Below, one piece after another: positions 8,680 through 18,100 of a stretch of DNA of 64,000 bases. Under the pieces are notes generated by a model. That model searched no databases. It had not been told where the DNA came from and saw nothing but the letters and a program-made list of their open reading frames with translations. The position numbers and the translations under genes were made by a program. The stretch is from Kribbella antibiotica. GTDB taxonomy: Bacteria; Actinomycetota; Actinomycetes; Propionibacteriales; Kribbellaceae. The stretch is taken from assembly GCF_004349055.1 (NCBI RefSeq), contig NZ_SMKX01000015.1, forward strand, positions 1-64,000, given 5' to 3'. The stretch's first letter is position 1; each line of letters starts with the position of its first letter.

Positions 8680-9551
8680 GAGAGTTCGGGAGCGCCTTCC
8701 GCAGTCAGGTACTGCTTCTGCAGCCTCGTCAGCGTGCCGTCGGACTTGAGTGCGTCAACTGCCTGCGACAAACAGCCGGTCAACTTCGAGCCCTTCTCCA
8801 GCACGAACCCGAACTGCTCAGCGGTCCCGGACGCGGGCAACTGACCGACGATCTTGCCGTTGTCGAGCTGCGCCGAGGTCATGTAGAACGCGGTCGGCAG
8901 GTCGACCACGATGCCGTCGAGCTGCTTGTTCTTCAGCGCCTGCACGGCCAGGTCGTTGGTGTCGAACGCGGCGACCTGCTGCTTCGGCTTGATCTGGTCC
9001 TTGGCGACCGTATAGCTGGTCGTGCCCACCTGCGCACCGAGCTTGGCATCGGCAAGCGCCGCGACCGACGTGATATCCGCGATCTTGCTGCCCGCGGTGG
9101 TGATCACGGTCTGCCGAACGTCGTAGTACCCAGAGGAGAAGTCGACTGCCTTGCGGCGTGCCTCCGAGATCGAGACCTGGTTCACGTCGAAGTCGAACTT
9201 CTTCGGGCCCGGTGCGAACGCGGCGTTGAACTGCACGGTCTGCCACTGCACCTGGGTCTTGTCGAACCCGAGCTTTTCGGCCACCGCGTAGGTGACAGCC
9301 GACTCGTAGCCCTGGCCGTTGGCCGGGTCGTCCTTGCTGAACCACGGCTCGTACGCCGGCTTGTCGGTCCCGACGGCCAGTGTCCCGGCGGTCCTGAGCG
9401 CCAGCTTGTCCTTGCCACAGGCATCGGCCCCGGTCGGCGCCGGTGAACCTGTCGTCTCGTTCTCCGGGGCGCAGGCAGCGAGCCCGACCATCAGCACAGC
9501 CGCCGCCATCACCATTGCACGCGAAGTCATGCGCAGAAGCGTACGCGTCAA
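8676..9551 (-). CDS. Amino-acid ABC transporter substrate-binding lipoprotein
   Basis: Extracytoplasmic solute-binding protein (SBP_bac_3 family), about 291 residues. The signal ends in a lipobox (GLAAC), so the protein should be anchored to the outer face of the membrane through a diacylglyceryl-Cys. The mature part shows the two-lobe pattern, with AVGTDKPAYEPW at the start, FDFDVNQVSISEARRKAVDFS, and VGTTSY ... VVDLPTA later. A TTG start at 9551 is chosen because it overlaps the regulator's stop codon as TTGA and has GGAG four bases upstream; an ATG at 9530 is the alternative and would still give a short lipoprotein signal. Ligand is unknown. Confidence 0.88.
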   Translation of the reverse strand: MTRTLLRMTSRAMVMAAAVLMVGLAACAPENETTGSPAPTGADACGKDKLALRTAGTLAVGTDKPAYEPWFSKDDPANGQGYESAVTYAVAEKLGFDKTQVQWQTVQFNAAFAPGPKKFDFDVNQVSISEARRKAVDFSSGYYDVRQTVITTAGSKIADITSVAALADAKLGAQVGTTSYTVAKDQIKPKQQVAAFDTNDLAVQALKNKQLDGIVVDLPTAFYMTSAQLDNGKIVGQLPASGTAEQFGFVLEKGSKLTGCLSQAVDALKSDGTLTRLQKQYLTAEGAPELS

Positions 9552-10336
9552 CGACTCCGGTACGCCGTCGGACTGGTCCCCATGGACAGCCGGAATCGGG
9601 TGGAGAAGTAGAGCGGATCGGGGAAACCGACCTCGGCGGCGACTGACGCGATCGGTCTGGTCGTGAGTTCGAGCAGGCGGCAGGCGGCTTCGATGCGACG
9701 CCGCTCCACGAACTGCTGCGGGCTGACGCCCAGTTGGTCACGGAAGAGGTGCGCGAAGCGGGAGACCGAGAGGTTGGCGATACGAGCCAGATCTGGGAGG
9801 TCGAGTGGAGCCGTCAGATCCTGGTCGACGAGCTCGATCACGCGCAGCAGGCGATCGTCGATGCGGGCGGCCTTGGGGTTGTGGGTGTCGCACCACAGCA
9901 GAGCGGCTTCAAGGGAATTCACGCTGAGCTGTTCACCCTGTGGAATCGGAAAGAGCTGATATCTGGCGGCGTCGAGGAGATTGTCGGCGATTTTCTCCAC
10001 CGCTGTGAGCTGCAGGCGCAAGATGCCAGGGGCAACCTCTGGCCAGTCCATGAAGGGCAACCACTCCGGCTTGGGGTGCAGGTGGGCATACCTGAAGTGC
10101 CACCGCTCCCCTACCGTCCCGTAGTCGTGCGGCGTGCCAGGGCGAACCAGTACGACGGTGCCGCGCTCGGTGATGATCTCGCTGAAGTGCCCAGAGCCGT
10201 GCAGGGTCAGGACAAGCAGCCAGTCGGTGGTCCCGCGGCTGCGGTAGGTCGAGTACTCCGGTCCTTCGTCGAACTCACCGGCCACGAGACGCCGCACCTC
10301 GGGTGTCGGCGACTCAGCAGGATCTCGAATATTCAT
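9548..10336 (-). CDS. AraC family transcriptional regulator
   Basis: 262-residue regulator. The N-terminal two thirds form a cupin-like ligand-sensing domain (GHFSEIITERGTVVLVRPGTPHDYG), and residues about 165-262 hold the two AraC helix-turn-helix units (ARIANLSVSRFAHLFRDQLGVSPQQFV, then VAAEVGFPDPLYFSTRFRLSMGTSPTAYR). The pattern matches regulators of sugar or small-organic-acid genes. The ATG at 10336 lies directly next to a palindrome; 20 more upstream codons are open but would overlap the divergent gene. The stop overlaps the binding-protein start (TTGA), so the regulator heads the transporter operon. Likely targets are its own operon and the divergent dioxygenase gene. Confidence 0.88.
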   Translation of the reverse strand: MNIRDPAESPTPEVRRLVAGEFDEGPEYSTYRSRGTTDWLLVLTLHGSGHFSEIITERGTVVLVRPGTPHDYGTVGERWHFRYAHLHPKPEWLPFMDWPEVAPGILRLQLTAVEKIADNLLDAARYQLFPIPQGEQLSVNSLEAALLWCDTHNPKAARIDDRLLRVIELVDQDLTAPLDLPDLARIANLSVSRFAHLFRDQLGVSPQQFVERRRIEAACRLLELTTRPIASVAAEVGFPDPLYFSTRFRLSMGTSPTAYRSR

Positions 10337-10340
10337 AGCT

Positions 10341-10353
10341 CGATAGACTATCG
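10341..10353. promoter_or_regulatory. Perfect 13-bp palindrome CGATAGACTATCG in divergent spacer
   Basis: The regulator and dioxygenase start only 49 bp apart, and this hyphen-free palindrome (6-bp arms around a central A) sits 5-17 bp upstream of the regulator ATG. It could be an operator or overlap the -10 region. AraC proteins usually bind direct repeats, so a different binding mode or protein is possible. Confidence 0.4.
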
Positions 10354-10385
10354 TCTGCGGACTCCTGGCGACGCATCCTTGATTC

Positions 10386-11168
10386 ATGACAGTCACCGAG
10401 ATCTACGCCGCCGAGGGGATCGTTCAGGTCCCGCAGCTCCTGGATTCCCATCAGGTCGAGGAGATCCGGAAAGCCTTTATGAAACAGGTCGAAACCGATC
10501 GATCGATGGACTTCGACGACGGCCTCCCCGACGGCGATCCGCTGGCTCGGTACCCGCGGTTCGTGCACCCTCATCGCAGGACCGACGCCGAGGCGGGACG
10601 GATTGCGCTGGACCTGATGCTCGACAGTCGAATCCTCGATGTGGTGATGGCGCTGATCGGGCCGCCGCTGGGGGCGCAGTCGATGTTCTACTTCAAGCCG
10701 CCCGGTGCGCGCGGGCAGGCGCTGCATCAGGACAACATGTTCCTGCGGGCCGATCCGGAGACGTGTCTGGCGGTCTGGATCGCAATCGACGATGTCGATG
10801 CGGAGAACGGTGGGCTCGCCGTTGTCCCTGGTTCACATCGGACGGAGCTGGTCTGTCCCGAGACAGCGGATCTCAGCGAGTCGTTCACGAATGCCGAGGT
10901 GCCGATCCCCGACGGGCTGCACAAGGTGCAGACCCGGATGAAGGCCGGGGACGTGCTGTTCTTCCATGGCAGCGTCGTGCATGGCTCGCGTCCGAACAGC
11001 AGTACCGATCGGTTCCGCCGGTCGCTGATCTTCCACTACGTGCCGGAGGCGAGCACCGAGATCGCGTCCTTCTACAACCCGTTGATCCGCCCGGATCATC
11101 ACTCGACGACCCTGCCCGAGGCGATCGGCGGTGGACCATGCGGCAACTACGGCGATCAGGAACCGTAG
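10386..11168 (+). CDS. Phytanoyl-CoA dioxygenase (PhyH) family protein
   Basis: 260-residue Fe(II)/2-oxoglutarate-dependent oxygenase. The iron triad is readable: HxD in LHQDNMFL (about residues 117-119) and the distal His in FFHGSVVHGSR, followed by Arg in DRFRRSLIFHY for binding 2-oxoglutarate. Members hydroxylate small molecules, including amino acids and halogenation substrates, so phytanoyl-CoA is not implied. It is divergent from the AraC-ABC transporter operon. A simple reading is that the imported amino acid or its derivative is the oxygenase substrate, but this is only inferred from position. The 3' end overlaps the convergent membrane-protein gene by 13 bases. Confidence 0.88.
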   Translation: MTVTEIYAAEGIVQVPQLLDSHQVEEIRKAFMKQVETDRSMDFDDGLPDGDPLARYPRFVHPHRRTDAEAGRIALDLMLDSRILDVVMALIGPPLGAQSMFYFKPPGARGQALHQDNMFLRADPETCLAVWIAIDDVDAENGGLAVVPGSHRTELVCPETADLSESFTNAEVPIPDGLHKVQTRMKAGDVLFFHGSVVHGSRPNSSTDRFRRSLIFHYVPEASTEIASFYNPLIRPDHHSTTLPEAIGGGPCGNYGDQEP

Positions 11169-12199
11169 ATCGACACGGCGGCGAAACAGCCGAGCCAGGT
11201 CAGCCCGAGCAGACCCGTGGCGAAACCGAACAACCGGAGCAGCATGCCGCCGTACGACAGGTCTTCGCGGACGTTGCGAAAAGCCAGGCCTGGCCTGGGC
11301 TGATTGGAGCTGGCGTACTGGCCCCAGTCCGCGGCGACGTGCCGCGGGATCGTCAGCCGGTCCAGGGCCTGCATGCCGCGGGTCAACGAGTCGGCCAGCG
11401 GGCTGTCGTCGTAGAGAGCCAAGACCGTGCCATCGATAGCGAGGGCCATCGGCCGGGCGTCGAGAAGAGCCTGCAGGTTTCGCGGGTGCAGCGTGGCCGT
11501 CAGGTACCGCGGGTCGTCACCGAGGACGTCGAAGCTTCGGTTGAACTCACCGCTTTCCAGCGTCACATCGGAGCGGCTCAACCCACCCGGCCGTACCTCC
11601 AGAGTCGGCAGCCGGACGTCGAGGAGACGGACGAACGCGCTCAACCGGTACCGGTGGGCCACCAGCCAGTGCCATTTGACCCAGCGGACCTCGAAGGCGA
11701 CACCCGTCGGAGTCTGTACGGCGTCCTTCGCGCTCCAGGCCACGCCGACCGGCAGCGGAAGCATCGGCAGCCGAAGGTTCTTGGCCCGGACCACCTGCCA
11801 GCCGTGACGCGCGGCGAGCTCCTTGAGTTCGCGCGATGCGGACTTCGGCCAGGTGTAGACGAGGAACACCGCTACACCGAACAGCACCGCCAGCAGGGGC
11901 ACAACGGCCAGTGTCGGGACAGGCCCGGAGTCGTACACGACCCAGAGCAGTCTGAGGATGGCCACCAGCACCGCTGCCAGGGCGATCCAGCGACCTACCG
12001 ACGCAGCACCGGTGCCTGCCGAGACCATGAACCACGCGACGGGCAGGACCGTGAGACCGATCATGACCATCATCGAGCCCCACTCCGGCCAGTCGGCACC
12101 CACGAAGCTCGGCATCGTCAGCAACCCGCCGAAGGTGTACACCAGGCCGAGCGGATAGGCGACCGTCGCCACCTCTTTCATCCCGAAGATCTTGCCCAC
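11156..12199 (-). CDS. Hypothetical integral membrane protein
   Basis: 347 residues from a GTG; an ATG six codons later is also possible, and neither has a clear ribosome-binding site. Four hydrophobic segments occupy residues about 10-115 (for example GLVYTFGGLLTMPSFV, MVMIGLTVLPVAWFMV, LAVVPLLAVLFGVAVFLVY). A soluble domain of about 190 residues follows, and a last hydrophobic segment lies near 315-345. No catalytic motif or known domain was recognised. An imperfect 52-bp repeat lies 12 bases upstream of the start, so the promoter region of this gene coincides with the left border of the toxin island. Function unknown. Confidence 0.65.
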   Translation of the reverse strand: MGKIFGMKEVATVAYPLGLVYTFGGLLTMPSFVGADWPEWGSMMVMIGLTVLPVAWFMVSAGTGAASVGRWIALAAVLVAILRLLWVVYDSGPVPTLAVVPLLAVLFGVAVFLVYTWPKSASRELKELAARHGWQVVRAKNLRLPMLPLPVGVAWSAKDAVQTPTGVAFEVRWVKWHWLVAHRYRLSAFVRLLDVRLPTLEVRPGGLSRSDVTLESGEFNRSFDVLGDDPRYLTATLHPRNLQALLDARPMALAIDGTVLALYDDSPLADSLTRGMQALDRLTIPRHVAADWGQYASSNQPRPGLAFRNVREDLSYGGMLLRLFGFATGLLGLTWLGCFAAVSIYGS

Positions 12200-12210
12200 C
12201 TGCGGAAGTT

Positions 12211-12262
12211 TGCCAGGTGGCGGGTGTCAGCTTGCCGGCCTCGGTGCTGGTCGAGGATCCGC
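12211..12262 (+). repeat. Left copy of imperfect 52-bp direct repeat flanking the Rhs island
   Basis: Matches 22520-22571 in the same orientation at 47 of 52 positions by hand alignment; the longest identical block is 20 bp. The two copies bracket the LamG, Rhs and DUF4265 genes and nothing else. The rest of the 12200-12416 gap holds no recognisable gene or clear promoter. It could be an attachment site, a target duplication or a dispersed intergenic element. Confidence 0.6.
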
Positions 12263-12416
12263 GGACTTGCTGGGACCCAGGAGACCTCCTTGAGAAGTGT
12301 CCGGCTGATCACCGGCGCGATTCTGTGGTCTAACTGTATGAGTTGTACCTGTTCACTCAGCGCTACTCGCCCCAGGCTGATCCCCGTCCTGGGTGAGACG
12401 ACAAGTGGGGTGGGGT

Positions 12417-15167
12417 ATGACTACAAACGCGACCAGATCGCGGCAGACGCGTACGGCGAGCGGCGTTCTCGCCATTGCGGTACTGGCCAGTCTGGCCGGT
12501 GCCGGGATCGGCCCGGCAGCGGCGAAGGAGACCGCCAAGGACCCGGTACCGAAGGTAGAGACACCTTCGGCACGGGCCGCGAAGACCGGACAGCGGGTCG
12601 AACTGCCGGACCGCACCACCGAGCTGAGCCAGACGTTCGTCAACCCGAACGGCACCTTCACCTACGAGCAGTCGATCATGCCGGTCCGCACCAAACGCGA
12701 CGGCAAATGGATCGGCCTGGACGCCACCCTCGAGCGCAGTGCGGACGGCATGATCCGTCCCCGCGCGGCATCGGTGCAGATGGCTTTCTCCGCCGGCGGC
12801 TCCGGACCGCTGGTGGCGATGAAGGATGCGGACGGCGGCGAGCTCAAGTTCAGCTGGCCCGGCGAACTGCCAAAGCCGGACGTCAAGGCGGACACCCTGA
12901 CCTATCGCTCCGTGCTGCCCGACGTCGATCTGAAGATCACCGTCTCGACCAGTTCCTTCACCGAGGTGCTCGTCGTGCACACGCCCGAGGCGGCGGACCT
13001 GCCAGCACTGCGGAAGATCACCTTCGGCATGCACGCGAACGGTGTCGCGATGCGCAAGACCAGATCCGGAGGCTTCGAAGCGCTCGACCGGTTCGGCCGT
13101 GCGATCTTCTCCGGCCCCCAGCCGACGATGTGGGACTCGCGCGGCAGCGGCCGCTCCGAGCCGGCCGGCAGCGATCGGGCCGAGGCGCCGCTGGAAGGTG
13201 ACGAGGTCCGGCCGATGCCGCTCGACGTGGCGGGCAAGTCGATCAGCATCACCCCGTCGGCCTCGCTCGCCGACGACCCGAAGACGGTCTACCCGATCTA
13301 CATCGATCCGCCGGCTCAGGGCGCCGCGTCCGGCCGGGCGATGATCAACGAGCGTTACGCGGGCACATCGACGTGGAACTGGACCAACCCGGAGGGCATG
13401 GGCTACCAGAGCTTCGAGCCCTGGAGCCGCAAGCGCCTCTTCTACCAGTTCCTGCTGCCCACGAACATCTACGGCGCCAAGATCAAGGCCGCCACGATGT
13501 CCGTCTTCGAGACCTTCGCGGCAAGTTGTACGCCGAAGACCGTGCAGGTCTGGAAGACGATCAAATTCAGCGACGGCATCACTTGGAACAACGGCTCGGG
13601 CAGCGCGGTCTGGCAGAAGCACCTGTCGTCGGCGACGGTCGCGCACGGACGCGACGGCTGTGAGCCGGGCGGCTCGTGGGTGACGTTCCCCGTCGGCTCC
13701 GCGGTCGGGGACCAGGTCGGCGCGGGCGCACGGTACGTCTACTTCGGCCTGCGGGCCGCGGACGAGACCGACGAGCTGGCGTGGAAGCGCTGGCGCAACG
13801 ACGCCCGTCTCTCGATCGACTACAACCACTTGCCCTCGATCTCGAACCGGAAGTTCACTGAGCCCGAAGCACCTTGTGCCTCGAACATCGCCGACTACCC
13901 GATCGTCCCCACCCGCTACCCGATCCCTGAGGTCGTCATCAACGACAACGACCAGGCGAACCAGTCGGTCGCGGTGGACTTCGAGGTCTATCTGACCGGG
14001 ACGACTGAGCCCGTTTGGGGCAGCAACAGCGTCAAGAAGGTGCCCGGCAGCAGGTTCACGCCACAGCTGGTGCTCTGGAATCGAGGGGAGAACGTTCCCC
14101 TGCTCAACAACAAGGTCTACGCCTGGCGGGCGAGAGCCTGGGACGGTATCGACTACTCGGCCTGGACGTCGTACTGCTACTTCATGATGGACTCCTCGAA
14201 GCCGGCCTCGCCGACGATCGAGATGGTGACGCCCGGGCCGTACCGGGTCGGCCAGACGCTCACCGCGAAGATCGTTCCGCATGCGTCCGATGTCGTGTCG
14301 TCGAAGTACGCGCTGAACGACGACGCTCCCGGCCACAACGCCTCTGGCGCCTCGCCCACCTTCACCTTCGTTCCCGATGTCTTCGGGCCCGGCTACACGC
14401 TGCGCGCCTGGAGTGTCGACAACGCCGGCAACGCCAGTTCGTATCCGGGCAGTCTCTCGATCAACATCGAGAACGCGACCGAGATCGGCCGCTGGGCGAT
14501 GGATGAGGGCAGCGGTAACACCACCGCCGACCTGAGCGGGAAGAACCATCCGCTGGTCATCGCCACCGGTGTCACCTGGTCCAACGGCAACAAGTGGCTG
14601 CCGGCACCGACGGGTCCCAACGATTTCGCGCTGAAGTTCAGCGGCAACAGCACGACCGCCCAAACGGGTGCGGGCAACATCGTCAACACCCGCCAGAACT
14701 ACAGCGTCACCGCGCGGGTTCGCCCGGGTACTCAGACCGCCCGGCAAGTGGTCGTCAGCGAGGACTCCCCGGGGCAGAGTGCCTTCACGCTCGGAATCCT
14801 GTCGTACGACGCGGTCGCCGAACAAGCGATCTGGGGCTTCACGGTCCCTGATCCGGATGGCTCAGGTGAAATCCAGGCCAAGTCCACGCCGATGAGCGTC
14901 GATCCGGGCGAATGGGTCCATCTCAGCGGGATCTACGACGCCGGCTCCCGCACGATGAGGCTCTACGTCGACGACATCTTGGTCGCGACGGTCCCGGTCC
15001 CCGGCACGCTGCCGACCATCGACGGCAACGCGGCGTTCCGGATCGGCCACGGCATGCTCAACAACGCTTATGCCCGCTACTTCACCGGGGACATCGAAGA
15101 CGTCCGCATCTACGCCGGCGCGATCGACCACTCCGTCGTGAACACCTTGCAGGGAGAGCCGAAGTGA
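12417..15167 (+). CDS. Secreted DNRLRE / LamG-like (concanavalin fold) protein, Rhs partner
   Basis: 916-residue exported protein encoded directly before the Rhs gene. A Sec-type signal (positively charged start, then AIAVLASLAGAGIG and an Ala-rich end) is followed by several parts. There is a domain shared with the N-terminus of the second giant Rhs protein (PVRTKRDGKWIGLDATL), a DNRLRE-type region near 310-460, beta-sandwich segments, and a C-terminal LamG/jellyroll domain from about 690 (WAMDEGSGNTTADLSG, RIGHGMLNNAYARYFTGDIEDVRIY). ATG 12417 follows GTGGGGTGGGG; a GTG at 12393 is the longer alternative. The stop overlaps the Rhs start (GTGA), so the two are translated together. A role in surface anchoring or delivery of the toxin is inferred. 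Confidence 0.85.
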   Translation: MTTNATRSRQTRTASGVLAIAVLASLAGAGIGPAAAKETAKDPVPKVETPSARAAKTGQRVELPDRTTELSQTFVNPNGTFTYEQSIMPVRTKRDGKWIGLDATLERSADGMIRPRAASVQMAFSAGGSGPLVAMKDADGGELKFSWPGELPKPDVKADTLTYRSVLPDVDLKITVSTSSFTEVLVVHTPEAADLPALRKITFGMHANGVAMRKTRSGGFEALDRFGRAIFSGPQPTMWDSRGSGRSEPAGSDRAEAPLEGDEVRPMPLDVAGKSISITPSASLADDPKTVYPIYIDPPAQGAASGRAMINERYAGTSTWNWTNPEGMGYQSFEPWSRKRLFYQFLLPTNIYGAKIKAATMSVFETFAASCTPKTVQVWKTIKFSDGITWNNGSGSAVWQKHLSSATVAHGRDGCEPGGSWVTFPVGSAVGDQVGAGARYVYFGLRAADETDELAWKRWRNDARLSIDYNHLPSISNRKFTEPEAPCASNIADYPIVPTRYPIPEVVINDNDQANQSVAVDFEVYLTGTTEPVWGSNSVKKVPGSRFTPQLVLWNRGENVPLLNNKVYAWRARAWDGIDYSAWTSYCYFMMDSSKPASPTIEMVTPGPYRVGQTLTAKIVPHASDVVSSKYALNDDAPGHNASGASPTFTFVPDVFGPGYTLRAWSVDNAGNASSYPGSLSINIENATEIGRWAMDEGSGNTTADLSGKNHPLVIATGVTWSNGNKWLPAPTGPNDFALKFSGNSTTAQTGAGNIVNTRQNYSVTARVRPGTQTARQVVVSEDSPGQSAFTLGILSYDAVAEQAIWGFTVPDPDGSGEIQAKSTPMSVDPGEWVHLSGIYDAGSRTMRLYVDDILVATVPVPGTLPTIDGNAAFRIGHGMLNNAYARYFTGDIEDVRIYAGAIDHSVVNTLQGEPK

Positions 15168-18100
15168 CCCGCCCGCCGAAGCGGCTCACCAGACCTGCCC
15201 GAACCGCGCTGGTCACCGTCCTTGGCCTGAGCCTGATCACCGGCCTCACCGCCTACGTCCCAGACGCCACCGCCAAGGCCGTGGCCGGCCCACCGCCCGC
15301 CACTCAGCCGGACAAGTCCATCCCTGGAAAGGATTTCAAGGCGCGGGCCAAACCCGCGCCCGGCAAAGCCGGTACCCAGACACCCGTCCAGGTGCCGGTC
15401 TGGCCGACGGCCTCGGGTGCGGTGGTCCCGCTCCAAGGCCTGCAAAAGGGCGCAGTTCGGGCCGTCGCCTCGTCGCCGGTGAAGGTCGGCCCGATCACCA
15501 CGACGGCTGCCGGTACGACGGCCAAGGCGGTCGCCGGTACGCCAACCTCGGTCAAGGTCGACGTACTCGATCAAGCCGGCAGTACGGCGCTCGGCGTCGC
15601 GGGCCTGGCACTGCGCCTCAGCCGGGCCGACGGCCAGGCTGCCGCCGGTCGCACGCGACTACAGGTGGACTACTCGAAGTTCCGCCACGCCTACGGTGGT
15701 GACTGGTCGAGCCGCCTGCGCATCGTCGAACTGGCCTGCAAAACAGCAACCTCCTGTACGACGACCCGGGTCGTCCCGGGCGGCGTGAATGACGGCAAGG
15801 CAGGCGTGGTCTCGGCCGACGTCGATCTGCCCGCGGCGCCGATCGGGAAGGCCGCCTCCGCTGCGTCGACGTTCGCGGTGATGGCTGCGGCGGACGGGCC
15901 GAACGGATCCTTCTCCGCGTCATCGCTCTCGCCGGCGTCCACCTGGCAGGTCAGCCCGCAGACCGGGGACTTCAGCTGGAACTACCCGATGCGGGTTCCG
16001 CCGGGCACGGCTGGTCCGCGCCCGCAGTTGGCGATCAACTACTCGTCAGGTTCCGTCGACGGTCAGACCGCGTCGTCGAACAGCCAGTCGTCGTGGATCG
16101 GCCAGGGCCATTCGCTCGAGCATGGCTTCATCGAGCGGAAGTACGCCGGTTGCACGGACGACATGGCCGGTGGCAACAACTCGGCCAAGACCGGAGACCT
16201 GTGCTGGAAGAGCGACAACGCCACGGTGTCGCTGGCCGGGCACTCCAGCGAGTTGCTCTGGGACGCGACCGACGGCTGGAAGCTGCGCAACGACGACGGC
16301 TCGAAGATCGTGCGCAAGACCGGTGCGACGAACGGCGCCCGCAACGGTGAGTACTGGATTCTGACGACGAACGACGGCACGGAGTATTACTTCGGGCTGA
16401 ACCCGATCGCCGGCGACCCCGCCCGGACGAATTCCGTCCTCACGGTCCCGGTGTACGGAAACCACGACGGCGAGCCGTGCAACGCGGCAACGTTCGCCGC
16501 GTCGTACTGCCAGCAGGCCTGGCGCTGGAACCTTGACCGCGTAGTGGATCCGCACGGCAACGTGATGACCTACCGCTACCTGGTCGAGGACAACTACTAC
16601 GGCCGGAACAACAACACCGGTGTCTCGGAGTACCAGCGCGCGAGCTACCTCACGCGGATCGAGTACGCCGAACGCGCGGGGACCGATCAGGCCGGCAGCC
16701 CGCCGGCCTGGGTCGACTTCACCGTCGCCGAGCGGTGCATCCCGAGTGGTGCGATCACGTGCGCGGAGGCACAGCGCACACAAGCCAACGCGTCGCATTG
16801 GCCCGACACCCCGATCGACCAGATCTGTACCTCGTCGACGACCTGTGTCGGCAAGACCTCCCCGTCGTTCTTCACCACCAAACGGCTCGCCACGGTGAAC
16901 ACGCGGATCTGGCAGGGCGGCGTACGCAATGTCGACAGCTGGACCTTGACGCAGACCTTCGAGGAGCCCGGCGACGGCACCGGCAAGATCCTCTGGCTCA
17001 AGAACCTCACGCACAAGGGCCTGGCCGGACCGACCGTGGTGACCGACCCGAGTGTCGACTTCACCTACGAAAGCCTGCCGAACCGGGTGAACGTTCCGGA
17101 CGGCACCGCGTTCGCGATGAACAAGCTGCGGATGAAGAGCATCACCACTGAGTCGGGCACTCAGATCACGGTGAACTACCTACCTGCCGAGTGCACACCG
17201 AGCTCACTACCTGGGGCTGGTGACGCTGCTGCGGCCGCCACCAACAACATGCGCTGCATGCCGGTGTACTTCACCAGAGATGGCGGCGAGAACCCCACGC
17301 TGCACTGGTTCCACAAGTACCCGGTCAGCAGTTACATCGAGGCTGACCTGTCGACCGACTCGCCGGACACCCAGACGACGTACGAGTACGCCGGTAAGCC
17401 GGCCTGGCACTACGACGACAACGAGCTGACTCTGCCGAAGTACCGGACCTGGGGAGACTGGCGCGGATACGGCACCGTCGTGATGCGTAGCGGCCTAGCC
17501 GGTGCGCAGTCGAAGAGTAAGTACCTCTACTTCCGCGGCATGCACAGCGACCGGGCCAACCTGGCCGGTACTGCCACCAAGACCGTAGTAGTAGAAGACT
17601 CACAGGGCGGCTCGCACTACGACTACCCGCGTCTTAACGGCGTACAGCGAGAGCAGATCAGCTACAACCGCAACGCCCAGGACGTCGAGGTAGAGGTCGA
17701 GGGATCGATCAGCACCCCCTGGATCTTCACATCCGGTTCAGGCGGCGGCCATGTCTCGCAACTCCTCGGGACCAAGTCCGTCCGTTCGCGCACCCGCTTG
17801 GCCAACGGCACCTACCGGGTCACCGGTGTCGACACCGAGTTCGACACCCTCGGTATGCCGATTGCGGTCAGTGACTCGGGTGACGTGACCAAGAGCGCCG
17901 ACGACCGCTGCACCCGGCACACCTACAACCGCAACCCTGAGCTCAACATCACGACGACCATCTCCCGTACCGAAACCGTGTCGGCCGCATGCGATGCCGC
18001 GACCAGCCGGCCGGCCGACGTCGTGTCCGACACTCTGACCTTCTACGACGGGAATCCCGGCCGGACCACTCCCCCGGCCAAGGGCTTGGTCACCGAGGTC

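Noticed and set aside
12211..12262. Repeat read as a coding remnant (for example ILDQHRGRQADTRHLA on the minus strand)
   Set aside because: Three of the five differences between the two copies change amino acids in this frame (the others are one silent change and one double change), and no start or domain is present, so coding is not supported.
9734..13201. Long plus-strand open frame running through the AraC, dioxygenase, membrane-protein and LamG region
   Set aside because: It crosses several genes with clear families in other frames, and its translation is low-complexity Arg-rich nonsense.
12363..14825. Minus-strand open frame opposite the LamG gene
   Set aside because: Antisense shadow of a protein with a signal peptide and recognisable domains.
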